Source: Rhizopus sp. PT2906
Taxonomy: Eukaryota; Mucoromycota; Mucoromycetes; Mucorales; Rhizopodaceae
DNA length: 59,468 nt
Assembly (NCBI GenBank): GCA_025529335.1
Contig: JAMYHX010000255.1
Coordinates: 1-59,468 of the forward strand
Reading direction: 5' to 3'
Part shown: piece by piece, positions 1 through 10,325 of the stretch
Numbering within the stretch: the first letter of the stretch is position 1
Layout: each line of letters begins with the position of its first letter
Made by a program: the position numbers and the translations under genes
The notes under the pieces: generated by a model
What the model saw: only the letters and a program-made list of their open reading frames with translations
What the model was told of the DNA's origin: nothing
Database searches by the model: none

Positions 1-1087
1 CTGTTAATATTATGAAAATATTCTTGGCGACGACGAATTTACATTTCATACAACATGAATTTTGTTCTCACCATGAGCGTATTTATTTTCGATCACAGGC
101 GAATTTACTTTCCGAAAAGAGTGTATAACATCATGTAAAGCATCAAAATATCTTTATTAAAAATAAAAGAAATGGAACACGGTAATTGCAGGTATAATAT
201 CGGCAAAACCTCAGTTAGTCTAATCAGCCGATTCAAGCCGGTCATAAGCAACACCCTGACCAATTATTCCTGCTGTTATGAAAGTGTGTAAACTCGAAGG
301 GCATTTGAAAATCCCCTTCTTTCGCAGGGCAAATAATAAACAGGGGTTCTTGCTTTTGCCTAATAGGAAAAGAAAAAACACATACACTTTGTAGTTCTTT
401 TTTTACCGCATGTGCATTTTGGGTGATGATGCCGGTCATTGACTTGTAACCATTTGCCCGTCAATGAAAGCGAGACACTGCATGAGAGCAGCAAGAGACA
501 GTTTATATAGCAGCTTTAACCTTGGACTTTCATTTTCAATGTTACCAGGGTCCACCAGGTTGACTGTACATGCTCAATCGAGCCGTTGAAGGTTGTAGAC
601 AGCTTTTTCGTAACATTAGTAATGTCAAGTACAGTTGCACTAATTGCATTTCATGTGAACACAAAGTCCCCATAAAAACTATAAAAACTAGACGCACCCT
701 TTACTTCATCTTTAAGCCTGAACAGATAAGATAACCAGATCAAAAGTTAACATCATCGTATAGGGCTTTTTCATTGGAAATAAAAAAAAAAAAGGATATT
801 TTAAAGTTACATAGCAACCAACGGCAGTAAAAAGGACATGTCATAGAATCATAAAGTTATCTTTTTCTCTCTTTCCATAAACGCACCAGTAGGAAATCAC
901 GCCGTAAGTGAATAAAGATTAAAATGGTAAATAGCAATGATGATTGCTTTTTCTGTATAAAGCTCACCTTTACATAGAACAAAGAGGAAAGAAATCCCAT
1001 AATGGAAACTACAAGATGTGTGACTCCATGATTTCATTTGCACTTTGTGTAATTTTTTTGTACACTTTTTCTTTGTAAACCTTTTCA
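1..1087. other. Left-edge intergenic region
   Basis: No gene is supported here. A 65-codon reading frame on the minus strand (242-439) has no recognisable motif and no convincing splice partners. The segment next to the gene at 1088 is AT-rich and probably contains its promoter. An A-run near 783-795 is the only simple repeat. Confidence 0.5.
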
Positions 1088-4000
1088 ATGAATAAGCATT
1101 TAGCAACATTACTTGCAAGTTACAAATCATGTCTTGAACAAATATTTGAGATGAATAACAAAGTTGATCAAGTGAATACTTCAGAGCAGCTAATTGCTAA
1201 TAACGAGAAAACACCCGAAAAAGTGACTGAGCTACTTGAAAAGGTTAAACTGAATGTTGATACTGCAGTGAATAGGCGTTGTGCTGAAGCGAATGCAGTA
1301 AAAGCTGATATACAGTATTTGATTGATGATATTCTATGGAGGTTTAAAGATAGGATTGCGGATAAAGTAACGAATGAGGATCATCTTAAGCAACAACTCT
1401 TGGATATAATTGCTACACTATTTGAAGCCGAAAAGCAGAGTTATAGTACGACAGACGATGAAAACAGTTTGAACCAACTTCATGAGGACATACATCAATG
1501 GTTGCTCCAAGCTGTACCTGTATTTCTAACAGTATTTGCAGAGCATGAAGATAGGAAGAAGATCTTGCAATTTTTGATTGATATACCTCATGTAACTTGG
1601 GCTATTCCCTTACTTCAGCCGCACCCTATTACGTACAATATCAGTGAAATGAATGAATATATAGACTCAATATTCCTTGTGCTAAATAAGACGATATGGA
1701 CAGAAGAAGATAACTTTCTTGCAGCTTTGGATCAATTAACAGTTGATTATATCTACAGTAAATTTTTAGACATGTGCCGTCTCAGCAAAGAAAAGATACA
1801 AGCAATAGACACAAGTTTACTAGAGATCACACAACGCATGACAAACATTCTCTTTGACGCTACATACCAATTTCAAAATATGAATACTCTAGTCAAAAGG
1901 CTTTGTCAGACGATCGTTCAGATAGTCCAGCTATTGGTAGAAGATACAACAATATGTGAACAAGATCACATTGACAAGTTTATCTTGGAATTGACCAACA
2001 TGTTTCGCAGTGCAGACAACTCGACCATTACGCTATTTTTGCCACAATTTCCATTTAGAGCACTTTCAACCCAAGCACTATGGCAGCTCGCCCTTCAGAT
2101 GCTTTGTCTAAGTGATCTATCAGAACCTACGACCGTAGAGGAAGTCTTAGAATTAGCACCCAACATAGATCTTTTCAAAACATTCTTAAAAGATAACCCA
2201 GTACAAGACGTCTTTATGCTTAGTTGTCTAACTAATATGGTGACCAGTATACCATCTGGAGTAGATAAACTATCTCAACATGATTTACTGGGTACATGTA
2301 CAATTATTATTATATCCTTTGCTTTGTTTAATACCGCCTTTGTCGATAAGCAATTACGTAGCATGTATTATAAGGACGTAAGAGATCACTTTAGCCTTAT
2401 TTGTCAACATCACCCATTCATTATCTCGCTATTGCTCCGTTGGACTGTAGAACATATGCCTGAAATGCAAAACATGGCTCTTTACCTATTTCATTCACTG
2501 CCGTTAGATAAATGGATCATGCTTGCAAGTGATTTGAAGTGGCTACATCAACTGCTATCATCAAAGAACGCTGTTGATATTCAATTTGCAAAGTACATCC
2601 TTGAAAATTTAAACTATGGATATTCAGATACTATAGACAACATACTCTCCAAGTCACAGCCATGGCATAGTAGACGCCAACCGTTCCTAGACTATAGTGT
2701 TCACGAAGATATTGCCTTTTTGATACTGGATGCCTGTCAACGGCATCAACCACTTCCTGAACCATCCAAAGGCGCAATCGATATGGTCACTTCAGCTGTA
2801 GTTTCCAACTACATGGCAGCAAATAGCTCAAACGAGTTTATTCAGTGGTCTTGGACAATAATACAAAGACTCAAGTTGTATGATTGCCCTATATCCACAA
2901 GGGCTACCGATATAGAACAATCGCTTACAGCATCCTTTTTACGACTCATCCTCAATAGCTACAACGATACATCAGCATCTCACAGTGCTCTTGTGGTTTA
3001 TGCGTCATTTATGCTTTCGGCTACATCGCGCCACTTTTTGCGGTTCGAGGCAGGTGATGGATGGCTCAAGCTGCTGACAATACTAAAGAGGGGTAGATCA
3101 GAGGCTGTGATAAGCATTTTAAGTGAAATGATTCCTTCCTTTGTATACATGCACGGTGATGACATGTTCAATGATGCGAGTTTAACTGACTTTTTAAAAC
3201 ATGTCTTTCTTACCAAAACACAAATTGATCCTGTTATTGAAGCAAATATGTGGCAAGCACAGCTTATTGATGACTCTGTTATGGAAAAGGGCTCAGGTTT
3301 CTCATATGTTGATCTCATGATGCACTGCTGGCTAAAGACTGTGTTTCAAAGAACAGACTGGATCAGTCAGAAGCCTCTAGTGGACATGATGGATACCCTT
3401 TGTAAATTGGCTTTTATACTAAAGCGGCGACAACTGATACATCCAATGCTAGTAGAAGAGTACAAGCAATTAGAACGTCGAGATAGTCTTCAACAACAGC
3501 TGCAGGATGGGAACCATGAGAATAATGGTTCTCCCAAACTCACTCGATTTATCAAAAACATGGTCTATGAAGGCACAGCAGTTCCTACTTTACTGGTCAA
3601 TAATGATGAATGGTTCATTTTGAAGGGACTAAGCAAGACACCTGGAGTAGATAATCATCATATCTGGTTTGCCTTTGAGGCGCTCATGACAGAGACAGCC
3701 ATTGAGAGATCTTATCGAGAGAATATTATGAAGGAAGAGCAAAAGTCAATCAAGCGACCGATGGACTTTTTTTGTATATACCGCTGGTTACATCATATAC
3801 TTATTACTCCTGCAGAGCATCCTTTATTACCTTTGTTTCTGCAAATGTTCTTTTGTCTGTACTACCAAAAAGTGGACGATTCGACCGTTTTAGGGTCTAT
3901 TCTTTTCAGCAAGAAACAGGAACTTTTAGCAAAATTAAGAAACTATATCGCCAATATTCAGACTTTTTATGGACAGAAAATACCATCAGCGCCAGGAACT

Positions 4001-4381
4001 GCAGAGAAGTTTCAGCAAACCTATTATGCCATGTGGATTTGGCTTGGACATAGCGAGTTAAGACAGCCAGAATATGACATCAGCCAGCTACCGTCTCATT
4101 TTGATGTTCCTAGACTCACACAATGTCGTTTACGAACTGAAGATGAGCAACCCTGGTATGATGAAAAGCTATTTTGGATGGATTTGGTAGACAGAGATAG
4201 ACTGCTACAAGATTTTTTGCAGCACAATTGGAAAGCATCAGAAAAATTTAGAACAGAAAGCAAGAATGTAGACTATTGCTCTTCTTCTTCCTTGAGAAGT
4301 AAAAGATCAAGATTGATTATTAATGAAACAACGATTATACCTTTACCTCCAGTACAGTTTAAAGAACCAAATAAAGTGTAG
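1088..4381 (+). CDS. Large helical protein, putative EPG5-like autophagy tether
   Basis: Uninterrupted 1,097-residue frame with no intron. The sequence is mostly amphipathic helix with no signal peptide. The C-terminal third (about residues 975-1040) has a pattern of the type YxxMWxWL, then LPSHFDVPRL, then WxDLVDRDRL. I associate this with ectopic P-granules protein 5 (EPG5), the metazoan Rab7 effector that tethers autophagosomes to late endosomes or lysosomes. The assignment rests on memory of the family and is tentative. Animal EPG5 is about 2,500 residues, so if the homology holds this protein is much shorter and lacks the C-terminal half. The stop lies only 78 bp from the stop of convergent HAT1, leaving little room for further exons. 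The first ATG of the frame was taken as the start. Alternative: an unrelated HEAT/ARM-like scaffold. Confidence 0.6.
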   Translation: MNKHLATLLASYKSCLEQIFEMNNKVDQVNTSEQLIANNEKTPEKVTELLEKVKLNVDTAVNRRCAEANAVKADIQYLIDDILWRFKDRIADKVTNEDHLKQQLLDIIATLFEAEKQSYSTTDDENSLNQLHEDIHQWLLQAVPVFLTVFAEHEDRKKILQFLIDIPHVTWAIPLLQPHPITYNISEMNEYIDSIFLVLNKTIWTEEDNFLAALDQLTVDYIYSKFLDMCRLSKEKIQAIDTSLLEITQRMTNILFDATYQFQNMNTLVKRLCQTIVQIVQLLVEDTTICEQDHIDKFILELTNMFRSADNSTITLFLPQFPFRALSTQALWQLALQMLCLSDLSEPTTVEEVLELAPNIDLFKTFLKDNPVQDVFMLSCLTNMVTSIPSGVDKLSQHDLLGTCTIIIISFALFNTAFVDKQLRSMYYKDVRDHFSLICQHHPFIISLLLRWTVEHMPEMQNMALYLFHSLPLDKWIMLASDLKWLHQLLSSKNAVDIQFAKYILENLNYGYSDTIDNILSKSQPWHSRRQPFLDYSVHEDIAFLILDACQRHQPLPEPSKGAIDMVTSAVVSNYMAANSSNEFIQWSWTIIQRLKLYDCPISTRATDIEQSLTASFLRLILNSYNDTSASHSALVVYASFMLSATSRHFLRFEAGDGWLKLLTILKRGRSEAVISILSEMIPSFVYMHGDDMFNDASLTDFLKHVFLTKTQIDPVIEANMWQAQLIDDSVMEKGSGFSYVDLMMHCWLKTVFQRTDWISQKPLVDMMDTLCKLAFILKRRQLIHPMLVEEYKQLERRDSLQQQLQDGNHENNGSPKLTRFIKNMVYEGTAVPTLLVNNDEWFILKGLSKTPGVDNHHIWFAFEALMTETAIERSYRENIMKEEQKSIKRPMDFFCIYRWLHHILITPAEHPLLPLFLQMFFCLYYQKVDDSTVLGSILFSKKQELLAKLRNYIANIQTFYGQKIPSAPGTAEKFQQTYYAMWIWLGHSELRQPEYDISQLPSHFDVPRLTQCRLRTEDEQPWYDEKLFWMDLVDRDRLLQDFLQHNWKASEKFRTESKNVDYCSSSSLRSKRSRLIINETTIIPLPPVQFKEPNKV

Positions 4382-4459
4382 CAGCTCTTGTTATTTTGCT
4401 ACTATTTGTGTTGATTCAAGGTAAAATATGAAAATAGACCTCTTTATCAAGTTTATTAA

Positions 4460-6040
4460 TTATATAAGCTCTAGAACTCTATGGTATTCGTCTTCCAAGT
4501 TTAAATATGTTTCGTCCAGTTTTGCTTTCCTTTCATCTTTCTCAAGCTCTTGTAATATATCCTAGAATATATATATATATATATATATACACGTTATATC
4601 ACTTGTATATCTAAACCCCTAAGCTTCCTTACATAATTAAATCTGTAAAGTCTGTCTTTCACTTGAAGTCTATAAGCCTTGTAGTCTTGTTCGTTTGATT
4701 TGTCTACGTTGGATAATAGATATATTTCGATACATCGATGTAATTGTCTGTCTGTTAATTTATATTCTTGATGTAATCTATCAAATGTCTCTCGAGAAAT
4801 AGGAGCCTTGAGTCCCTTAAATCCTTCATGTTCCAAAAGATAATGAATGTCATTTTTGTCTCTCATGTCTGCAAATTCTTCACTTGGATCTTCCACTAAG
4901 AAAAAGCCTAAGTATTTCCTCAGTAGAGATGCGTTTTCTCTTTTTTTACCTGTAATTTCTGACACTTCTTGGCGTGATTTAAATAATTGATAGAGGATAC
5001 GATATAGTTCACTTCCATGACCCTTCTTCTTATAAGGAGGAAGAACTAGAAATTGGCTATTTTACCTATAAGAATTAATCCGGCTATAACTTTTAATATA
5101 TAGATTACCTTATTCTCATTCTTGTATTTTCTGGCCAAAAGTAAAAAGGATATGCTGTACAATAGCCGACAAAATGATAAGATGCCAAGCTATGCGCGCC
5201 CTCCTTCTTGAAGCTTAAGTCAAGTTAGTTTTTTTTCTCTTATATACAATCATTAATGACTTTACATTGTATAAATCTCCCATTTCTCATCGTCATCTTC
5301 TATATAACTTCCACCTTCAATAAAAAGCAAGACGAATAATTGCATACGTGCATGATATTCCCTGAACTTTTGATTTGCGAATGAACACTGTTTATAATTA
5401 ATTAGATGATCTCTCTCTCTCTCTATCTCTTTCTTCTTGTTTATTGCTTTACCTTGTAAATTTCAAAGTGTTCTTCGCCTTTTTCACCGTCTCGAGTATA
5501 CTCATGAATCTTTTCTCCAATGGGTCTAAATGTTGTATGATCTCTCTTGACAGCTTCAATAAAATCATCTTGCTTGGTTATGTAGCCTTGTGGGAAATAT
5601 TCTTGAAGAGTTTTCCAAACATCATCTATTGAATACGATCCTGAATATTTGGAGGAATACTGAATATTCAGAAAAGGTTGCAACGATCCAGAGGAGTACT
5701 TGAGCTATGTAGTATTAATTTATCTGTAAACTACTCTTTTCTATCATGCTTTCTTTACTATACTTCAATCGACAAGTCTTTATAACCAAAGATCGTTTCG
5801 TGATCGCCAAAGATTGGATAAGTAAAATCTGGATTGAATGTTGTAATCTCTACAGGTTCAGCCGATTCGCTATCTCCTTCCTGTGGTCGTGCTTTTCAAC
5901 TTATCAATATTTTGTTATTGAAAGATGCATATAAAACTTTTACCTAAGGATATATACATAGATTCAGTAGCATTGGCTGCCCAATCAGCGAAATCAATCA
6001 CTTGGGTAGAAGCAGGATGAGGAGTAATTTCAGGTTCCAT
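4460..6040 (-). CDS. HAT1: Histone acetyltransferase type B catalytic subunit Hat1
   Basis: Multi-exon gene for the B-type acetyltransferase that modifies newly made histone H4 (Lys5/Lys12) before chromatin assembly. Exon 1 (5944-6040) begins MEPEITPHPAST. Exon 2 holds the Hat1 N-domain signature FTYPIFGDHETIFGYK; the next exon has YFPQGYITKQDDF and GEEHFEIYK. Two short exons give FIEGGSYIEDDDEKWEIY and a YHFVGYCTAYPFYFWPENTR-type strand. The GNAT acetyl-CoA loop is PPYKKKGHGSELY. The frame then runs VSEIT, an intron, and VEDPSEEFADMRD. The last exon (4460-4561, ending EYHRVLELI) is reached through an intron containing an (AT)n run at about 4567-4589, and its phase fits exactly. The naive reading frame starting MSEITGKKRENAS reads through an intron and is wrong. 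Convergent with the EPG5-like gene. Confidence 0.9.
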
Positions 6041-6219
6041 TTTAAAGAGAAATAGAAAGAAAAAAAAAACGCGTCTATTGTATAATCGGGTTTAAATTTC
6101 GATTTTTTTTTTGGAATATCGGCGCCAAAATAGGTCATTGTATATAGGCCTTTTGCCGTCGTAGGAGCTGTTTCTTTGACCTTTCAAATCGCACCTGTCT
6201 CGCCTCAGTGATTTCAGAA

Positions 6220-6722
6220 TCAAGCCAAAACAAAGAACTGCTGTTGAGTTTGTTGAAAAATCGCCCCTTCTTTTCTCCATATTGTAAGCAACTCATATTG
6301 ATGCTTTATAGACATCTTTGTCAGGCGAGAATACATATAATTTAAAACATCCTTATACGAAACAAGGAACGAAGCTGGAAAGCCGCCATTCAAGCTTTCT
6401 CTTTCAGTCTTTGTAGGCTCTTGATAGCCTTCCCTGTACATACTATCATTTACATGGTTTTCTGACCATAGAGATTATGATCATAGTGTTCCCAAATGTA
6501 TTTAACAGAACCGTCGTTTACAGCCATTTTCACTATTCTAACAGAGCAGTCAGTTTTTCTCCCTTGTCTTTGCTTGATACGCGTCTTAACTTCTCTCAAG
6601 AGGACTACATAAATAACTGTGCATATATAATTACTTTTCCAACAGGCATGTTTATTTGTAACTTGTTCAAGCTAGTTCTTGTCGTTGAATATGAACGTCC
6701 ATTTCTGGCTCAGAATAATTAG
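6220..6722 (-). pseudogene. Decayed FAR1/FLYWCH-type zinc-finger transposase fragment
   Basis: A minus-strand frame ending at about 6468 reads a compact DNA-binding-like motif: a YICT start, a basic stretch REVKTRIKQRQGRK, then CSVRIVKMAV and YIWEHYDHNL. The Cys...Cys...HxH-like spacing (final His in YDHNL) resembles the N-terminal zinc domain of MULE/FAR1 transposases, as in the fuller copy at 39.5 kb. After a stop, another frame (6220-6441) continues for 73 codons with no known domain. No catalytic domain is visible. It lies in the roughly 1.1 kb between HAT1 and FCF2. It could instead be a short host gene with unresolved introns. Confidence 0.35.
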
Positions 6723-7000
6723 GAAGAATATATTCAATATATACATGAGTGTAGCTTATTGTAGAAGGATAGAAGAATATGTTGTAAAAAAGTATTTTTA
6801 ATAGTGGCTTTCAAAACTTTTACTGACAAAAGGCACAAGTAAAAATTCATAAACTCTCCTTAGTAAATGAAAGATGCAAGTAAAAGAGGCTTATTTTTTT
6901 TTCATTTTAATTCAATTTAATAAAGATGATCTCGACTGCTTTTTGACTTCCCGAGACATGTTTTGATTAGACACGAAAAGCTTCGAAAGAGTCTTGAGAG

Positions 7001-7025
7001 AAAAAAAAAAAAAAAAAAAAAAAAA
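7001..7025 (+). repeat. A25 homopolymer upstream of FCF2
   Basis: Run of 25 adenines about 120 bp upstream of the FCF2 start codon. Poly(dA:dT) tracts in fungal promoters tend to exclude nucleosomes, so it is plausibly part of the FCF2 promoter. Confidence 0.8.
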
Positions 7026-7144
7026 GAAAGTGAGTCGAAAAATAAGATCATTTATAGTTGTGGTGTGACTTGTTTACTTTAATTTCAGCCACTGTACAAA
7101 TTATCTGTCTCTTTGGATATTTTGTTCACTTTAAATCTTTTAAC

Positions 7145-8146
7145 ATGACCGTTACCCGTGCACAACGTAAAAAGCTTGAAACAATCAATCAAGACAACAA
7201 TGAACCAAAGAAACAAGAGACAACGAAACGAAAAGAAGCTTCAAAAAGACAACCAACAAAAAAAAGAACAACACAAGATACCTCTGAAGAACAACAAGTG
7301 ATACAAAAGTCAACAGAGCAAGAAGAAAAAGTGAAAGAGAACAAAGAAAAAGAAGAAAGATCTACTGAAATTACACAAGAAACTTTTGACTTGGATTCAG
7401 GATCTGACTCCAATTTAAGTTCAGAAGAAGAGGATGTAGAAGAAAGTGAAGACGAAAATGAAGACGAAAGTGAAAAAGAGGATGAAAGTGAAGACGAAAA
7501 TCTTGATGAGCTATTAAGCAAAGCTGAAGCAGCATTGACAGCTCACCAAAATGATATGTCGCTAGAAAAGAAACCAACATCTATTCAAAAGCTATCCAAA
7601 ATGAACACAGGTCTAGTTCAGTCTCTCTATTTCAAAACAACAAAAGGACGATCCAAGTTGACGGAAGAAGCTGTTCAACTAGTGGATGAGGATGAAAAGG
7701 TAAAAGATGCACCGCTTGTCTTAAAAGCAAGCAATACACTTGAGCAGAAAGCTAGTCGAAAAGAAAGACAGCAGGAACGAGAAAAGACAACTGGTAAAGA
7801 TTGGTTTGATATGCCTCGTCCTGAAATTACACCTGAACTTAAGCGTGAACTGCAGATCTTGAAGATGCGTCATGTCTTGGACCGTAAAAGACATTATAAA
7901 AAGATGGGCAAAAAAGAAGATCCTAAATACTTTCAAGTGGGAACAATTATCGAAGGACCTACTGAATTCTATTCTGCTCGCTTGACAAAGAAGGAGCGTA
8001 AGCAGACAATCATTGACGAATTACTGGCAAATGAAGAACAAAAGCAGTACTATAAGCGCAAGTATAGTGAAGTGTCAACAAGAACAAACAGCGGTGGCAA
8101 GCGAGATTATAAAAAGTTAAAGGCTCAGAGAAAAGTGAGATATTAG
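7145..8146 (+). CDS. FCF2: rRNA-processing protein Fcf2 (DNTTIP2 family)
   Basis: About 333 residues from the ATG at 7145 (MTVTRAQRKKLE). The frame is open upstream to 7058 but that part is leader-like, so the 7145 ATG was chosen. Residues 1-150 are low complexity, first Lys/Thr/Gln-rich, then a strongly acidic Glu/Ser/Asp tract (about 80-130). The C-terminal half is the Fcf2 domain, recognised by DWFDMPRPEITPELKREL and VLDRKRHYKKMGK, followed by FQVGTIIEGPTEFYSARLTKKERK and a basic tail. Fcf2 proteins are nucleolar and are needed for early pre-18S rRNA cleavage at sites A0, A1 and A2. No intron. The stop is 29 bp from the convergent neighbour. Confidence 0.92.
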   Translation: MTVTRAQRKKLETINQDNNEPKKQETTKRKEASKRQPTKKRTTQDTSEEQQVIQKSTEQEEKVKENKEKEERSTEITQETFDLDSGSDSNLSSEEEDVEESEDENEDESEKEDESEDENLDELLSKAEAALTAHQNDMSLEKKPTSIQKLSKMNTGLVQSLYFKTTKGRSKLTEEAVQLVDEDEKVKDAPLVLKASNTLEQKASRKERQQEREKTTGKDWFDMPRPEITPELKRELQILKMRHVLDRKRHYKKMGKKEDPKYFQVGTIIEGPTEFYSARLTKKERKQTIIDELLANEEQKQYYKRKYSEVSTRTNSGGKRDYKKLKAQRKVRY

Positions 8147-8156
8147 AATGCTTTAT

Positions 8157-8177
8157 AATAAAAAAGTCTTTTTTATT
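8157..8177. terminator. Palindromic bidirectional poly(A) signal
   Basis: Perfect inverted repeat with half-site AATAAAAAAG around a single central base (8167). It presents AATAAA on both strands between the FCF2 stop (8144-8146) and the stop of the minus-strand gene (8176-8178), overlapping the latter. The sequence is seen directly; use as a shared polyadenylation signal is inference. Confidence 0.6.
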
Positions 8178-9075
8178 ATTCATTGATGACAGCTCGTATA
8201 GTATCAGATTGCACTTGCCGTGCCCCTACAGTGCCATTTACTCTTACCACTATTACTATAATAGCTATAGACAGTACTATTGAAAAGTAGAGCGTAGCAT
8301 ATCGGCATCGCTTTTGCCACATGGAGTCAATCTCATTCTTTTTGAAGCTACCATAGATCCAAAGTAGAGGGCAAGCAAATCCGGCGTAAAAAAGACGTTC
8401 CTGCGTCCAATAAGTGGCCTGGCTCTGTATATTCTCGGTACTTAGTAGCAACCTGGGCAAGTGGTTATGCACATCATATTCTTTGTTTTCAGAGATGTCC
8501 TTTGGTTTTTCATTTTGTTGCAAGCCCATATTTACAAAAACACTGTGCTGGTGTCTTTTCTTTCTATCAGAAACGACTCGATTGCCTGAATTTACGATTT
8601 GGCTACAAGATTTTGAGGATGGTAAAATATTTGGTATCATAGCAGGTTGAGTATGACATTGAGGATTAGCTGCACATGGTTGTGAAGAAAGGTTATAACC
8701 AGTATATTCCAATTCTCCCTTGTTATGTTTAAAGGTGGTTTGGGCATCAAATATAGATTCCCACATACCCGTGGCCTTATCGTTTTTTTTCTCTTCCTTC
8801 AAGTCTACTGTAAGCAAAGCATCATCTTTGAGGGGGAAATCCACTGCTGAACGTACTGTTGGATGTAACCTCTCTGATTCATTATTCGGCAACTGTGTCA
8901 AAGATTGGTTGTGAACATCGACTTGGATTGTTCCATTAAGGTGGCCAGAAACAGGTTTAGATACATCGGAATTATTTAGTCTAGGCACACTGTCTATGGA
9001 GTCTATATTGATTTGCTGCAAAATAGACGTAAATGGTTGGGCTAAAGGCTGTTCAATCGCATCAACGACGCTCAT
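8176..9075 (-). CDS. Uncharacterised C-terminal membrane-anchored protein
   Basis: Intronless, 299 residues. Residues 1-210 are polar and disordered with no known domain. The C-terminal 80 residues look like a conserved module: TYWTQERLFYAGFACPLLW, then SMWQKRCRYATLYFSIV leading into a hydrophobic helix SIAIIVIVVRV. The architecture fits a tail-anchored or two-segment membrane protein with a long cytosolic N-terminus. I do not recognise the family; similar layouts occur among fungal proteins of unknown function. Convergent with FCF2 and divergent from the RraA-like gene, 261 bp apart. Confidence 0.75.
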   Translation of the reverse strand: MSVVDAIEQPLAQPFTSILQQINIDSIDSVPRLNNSDVSKPVSGHLNGTIQVDVHNQSLTQLPNNESERLHPTVRSAVDFPLKDDALLTVDLKEEKKNDKATGMWESIFDAQTTFKHNKGELEYTGYNLSSQPCAANPQCHTQPAMIPNILPSSKSCSQIVNSGNRVVSDRKKRHQHSVFVNMGLQQNEKPKDISENKEYDVHNHLPRLLLSTENIQSQATYWTQERLFYAGFACPLLWIYGSFKKNEIDSMWQKRCRYATLYFSIVLSIAIIVIVVRVNGTVGARQVQSDTIRAVINE

Positions 9076-9336
9076 GCTTTTGTATTATAAATAATTAATA
9101 AAGTGGAGAATTCAGAGTGAGGAATTAAGAAAGATAAATCCATTTACAATTTATTTAGGCATATAGAGAACAAACCAGTTCAGTTTTGAAGCAAGGTAGC
9201 TTGTCCAGACGGTTAAATTAATATCCGCATACGCACATTGCATTTACAGAAAGAGTGAAGAGTGTTATTTTCATATGCTAAAAATTACCCTATTTACTTT
9301 TCTTTTTCTTTTGTTGTTGTATACATTTTCGAATAC

Positions 9337-10249
9337 ATGAGCTTGGAACAGTTGAAACAGTTTTCTACTTGCGAAGTAATACCTTTGTCAGGTTTAAAAT
9401 AGAAAATATAGCTAATTGCATTCAGATCGCAGATGCACTTTTGAAGCTTGGACAGCGACCTTGGGGAGGTTATATACCTGATATTGAGATGTGGTCACCT
9501 ACTTATTGCGAGGGAGATACACGTATCGTTGGCCCTGCATTTACTGTCAAGGTTAATAGATAGCCATAAAAAAAGAGGTACTTTAATAATATGCTTTTTT
9601 TTTTGGCTAAAATAGATGGTACATAAAGAAGATAAGACTTCACCTACACCTACAGAACATTTTGTAAGAATATAGAGAACTCAAGCTGACATCATTATTG
9701 AAAATGATATCATAGGCTGATGCAGCTGAAAGTGGATCTATTATTGTTATATCTGCTCCCTCAGGTTGATACACACACACAAAAAAAAGGACAAAGAATT
9801 AACCGTTTAGTTAGATGTCAAAAACGCAGTCTGGGGTGGATTGATGTCTGCGAGAGCAAAAGCTAAAGGAGCCAGGGGTGTAGTCATTGATGGACGCGTG
9901 CGCGATTTAAATGAGCATCGCCAGATGCAGTTTCCGGTAATGTTTCATCTTGTTTTGATTGTTCCTAATACGTTTGTAGGTGTTTGCAAAATCGCATTCA
10001 ACTCTGCCCCAAAATGCGTTTGTACGACCTTCTGAAATCCAGGTTCCCATCACGTTGTCTGCTGCAACAGTGAATCCAGGTGATATCATTGTAGCCGATC
10101 TTGATGGCGTAATTTGCATACCAAAGGATATGGTTGAGCAAGTCATTATAAATTGCGAAAAGTATGTGGCTATTGATGATCAATGTATGAAGGCACTTCA
10201 AGCAGGACATAGTGTCAAGGAAACATTTGCAAAATATCGAGGCCAATAG
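9337..10249 (+). CDS. RraA-like 4-hydroxy-4-methyl-2-oxoglutarate aldolase/oxaloacetate decarboxylase family
   Basis: Six exons, all phase-consistent: 9337-9375, 9426-9551, 9616-9663, 9716-9764, 9830-9936 and 9980-10249. Spliced protein is about 212 residues and starts MSLEQLKQFSTCE joined to IADALLKLGQRPWGGY, matching the N-terminus of the RraA/YER010C family. The core has VWGGLMSARAKAKGARG followed by VVIDGRVRDLNEHRQ, which carries the Gly-Arg-x-Arg-Asp active-site motif. Then come NPGDIIVADLDGV and a C-terminal helix. Family members are metal-dependent class II aldolases or decarboxylases in the cytosol acting on 2-oxoacid substrates; the physiological substrate here is unknown. The six-exon structure, with exons as short as 39 nt, contrasts with the intronless neighbours. 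Confidence 0.88.
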
Positions 10250-10325
10250 TATATTTATATACTTTATTATATTTTACAGTAGCAACAATTTTTTTTCTTT
10301 TTCTTTTTTGGTGTTATTTTTTTTT

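Noticed and set aside
242..439. 65-codon minus-strand frame near the left edge
   Set aside because: No recognisable motif, no convincing splice partners and no neighbouring support.
4567..4589. (AT)n tract as a possible regulatory or cruciform element
   Set aside because: It lies wholly inside the last HAT1 intron and is an ordinary microsatellite.
7189..7521. 110-codon Ser-rich frame on the minus strand
   Set aside because: Antisense shadow of the acidic Glu/Lys tract of FCF2; the serine bias is the complement of GAA/GAT codons.
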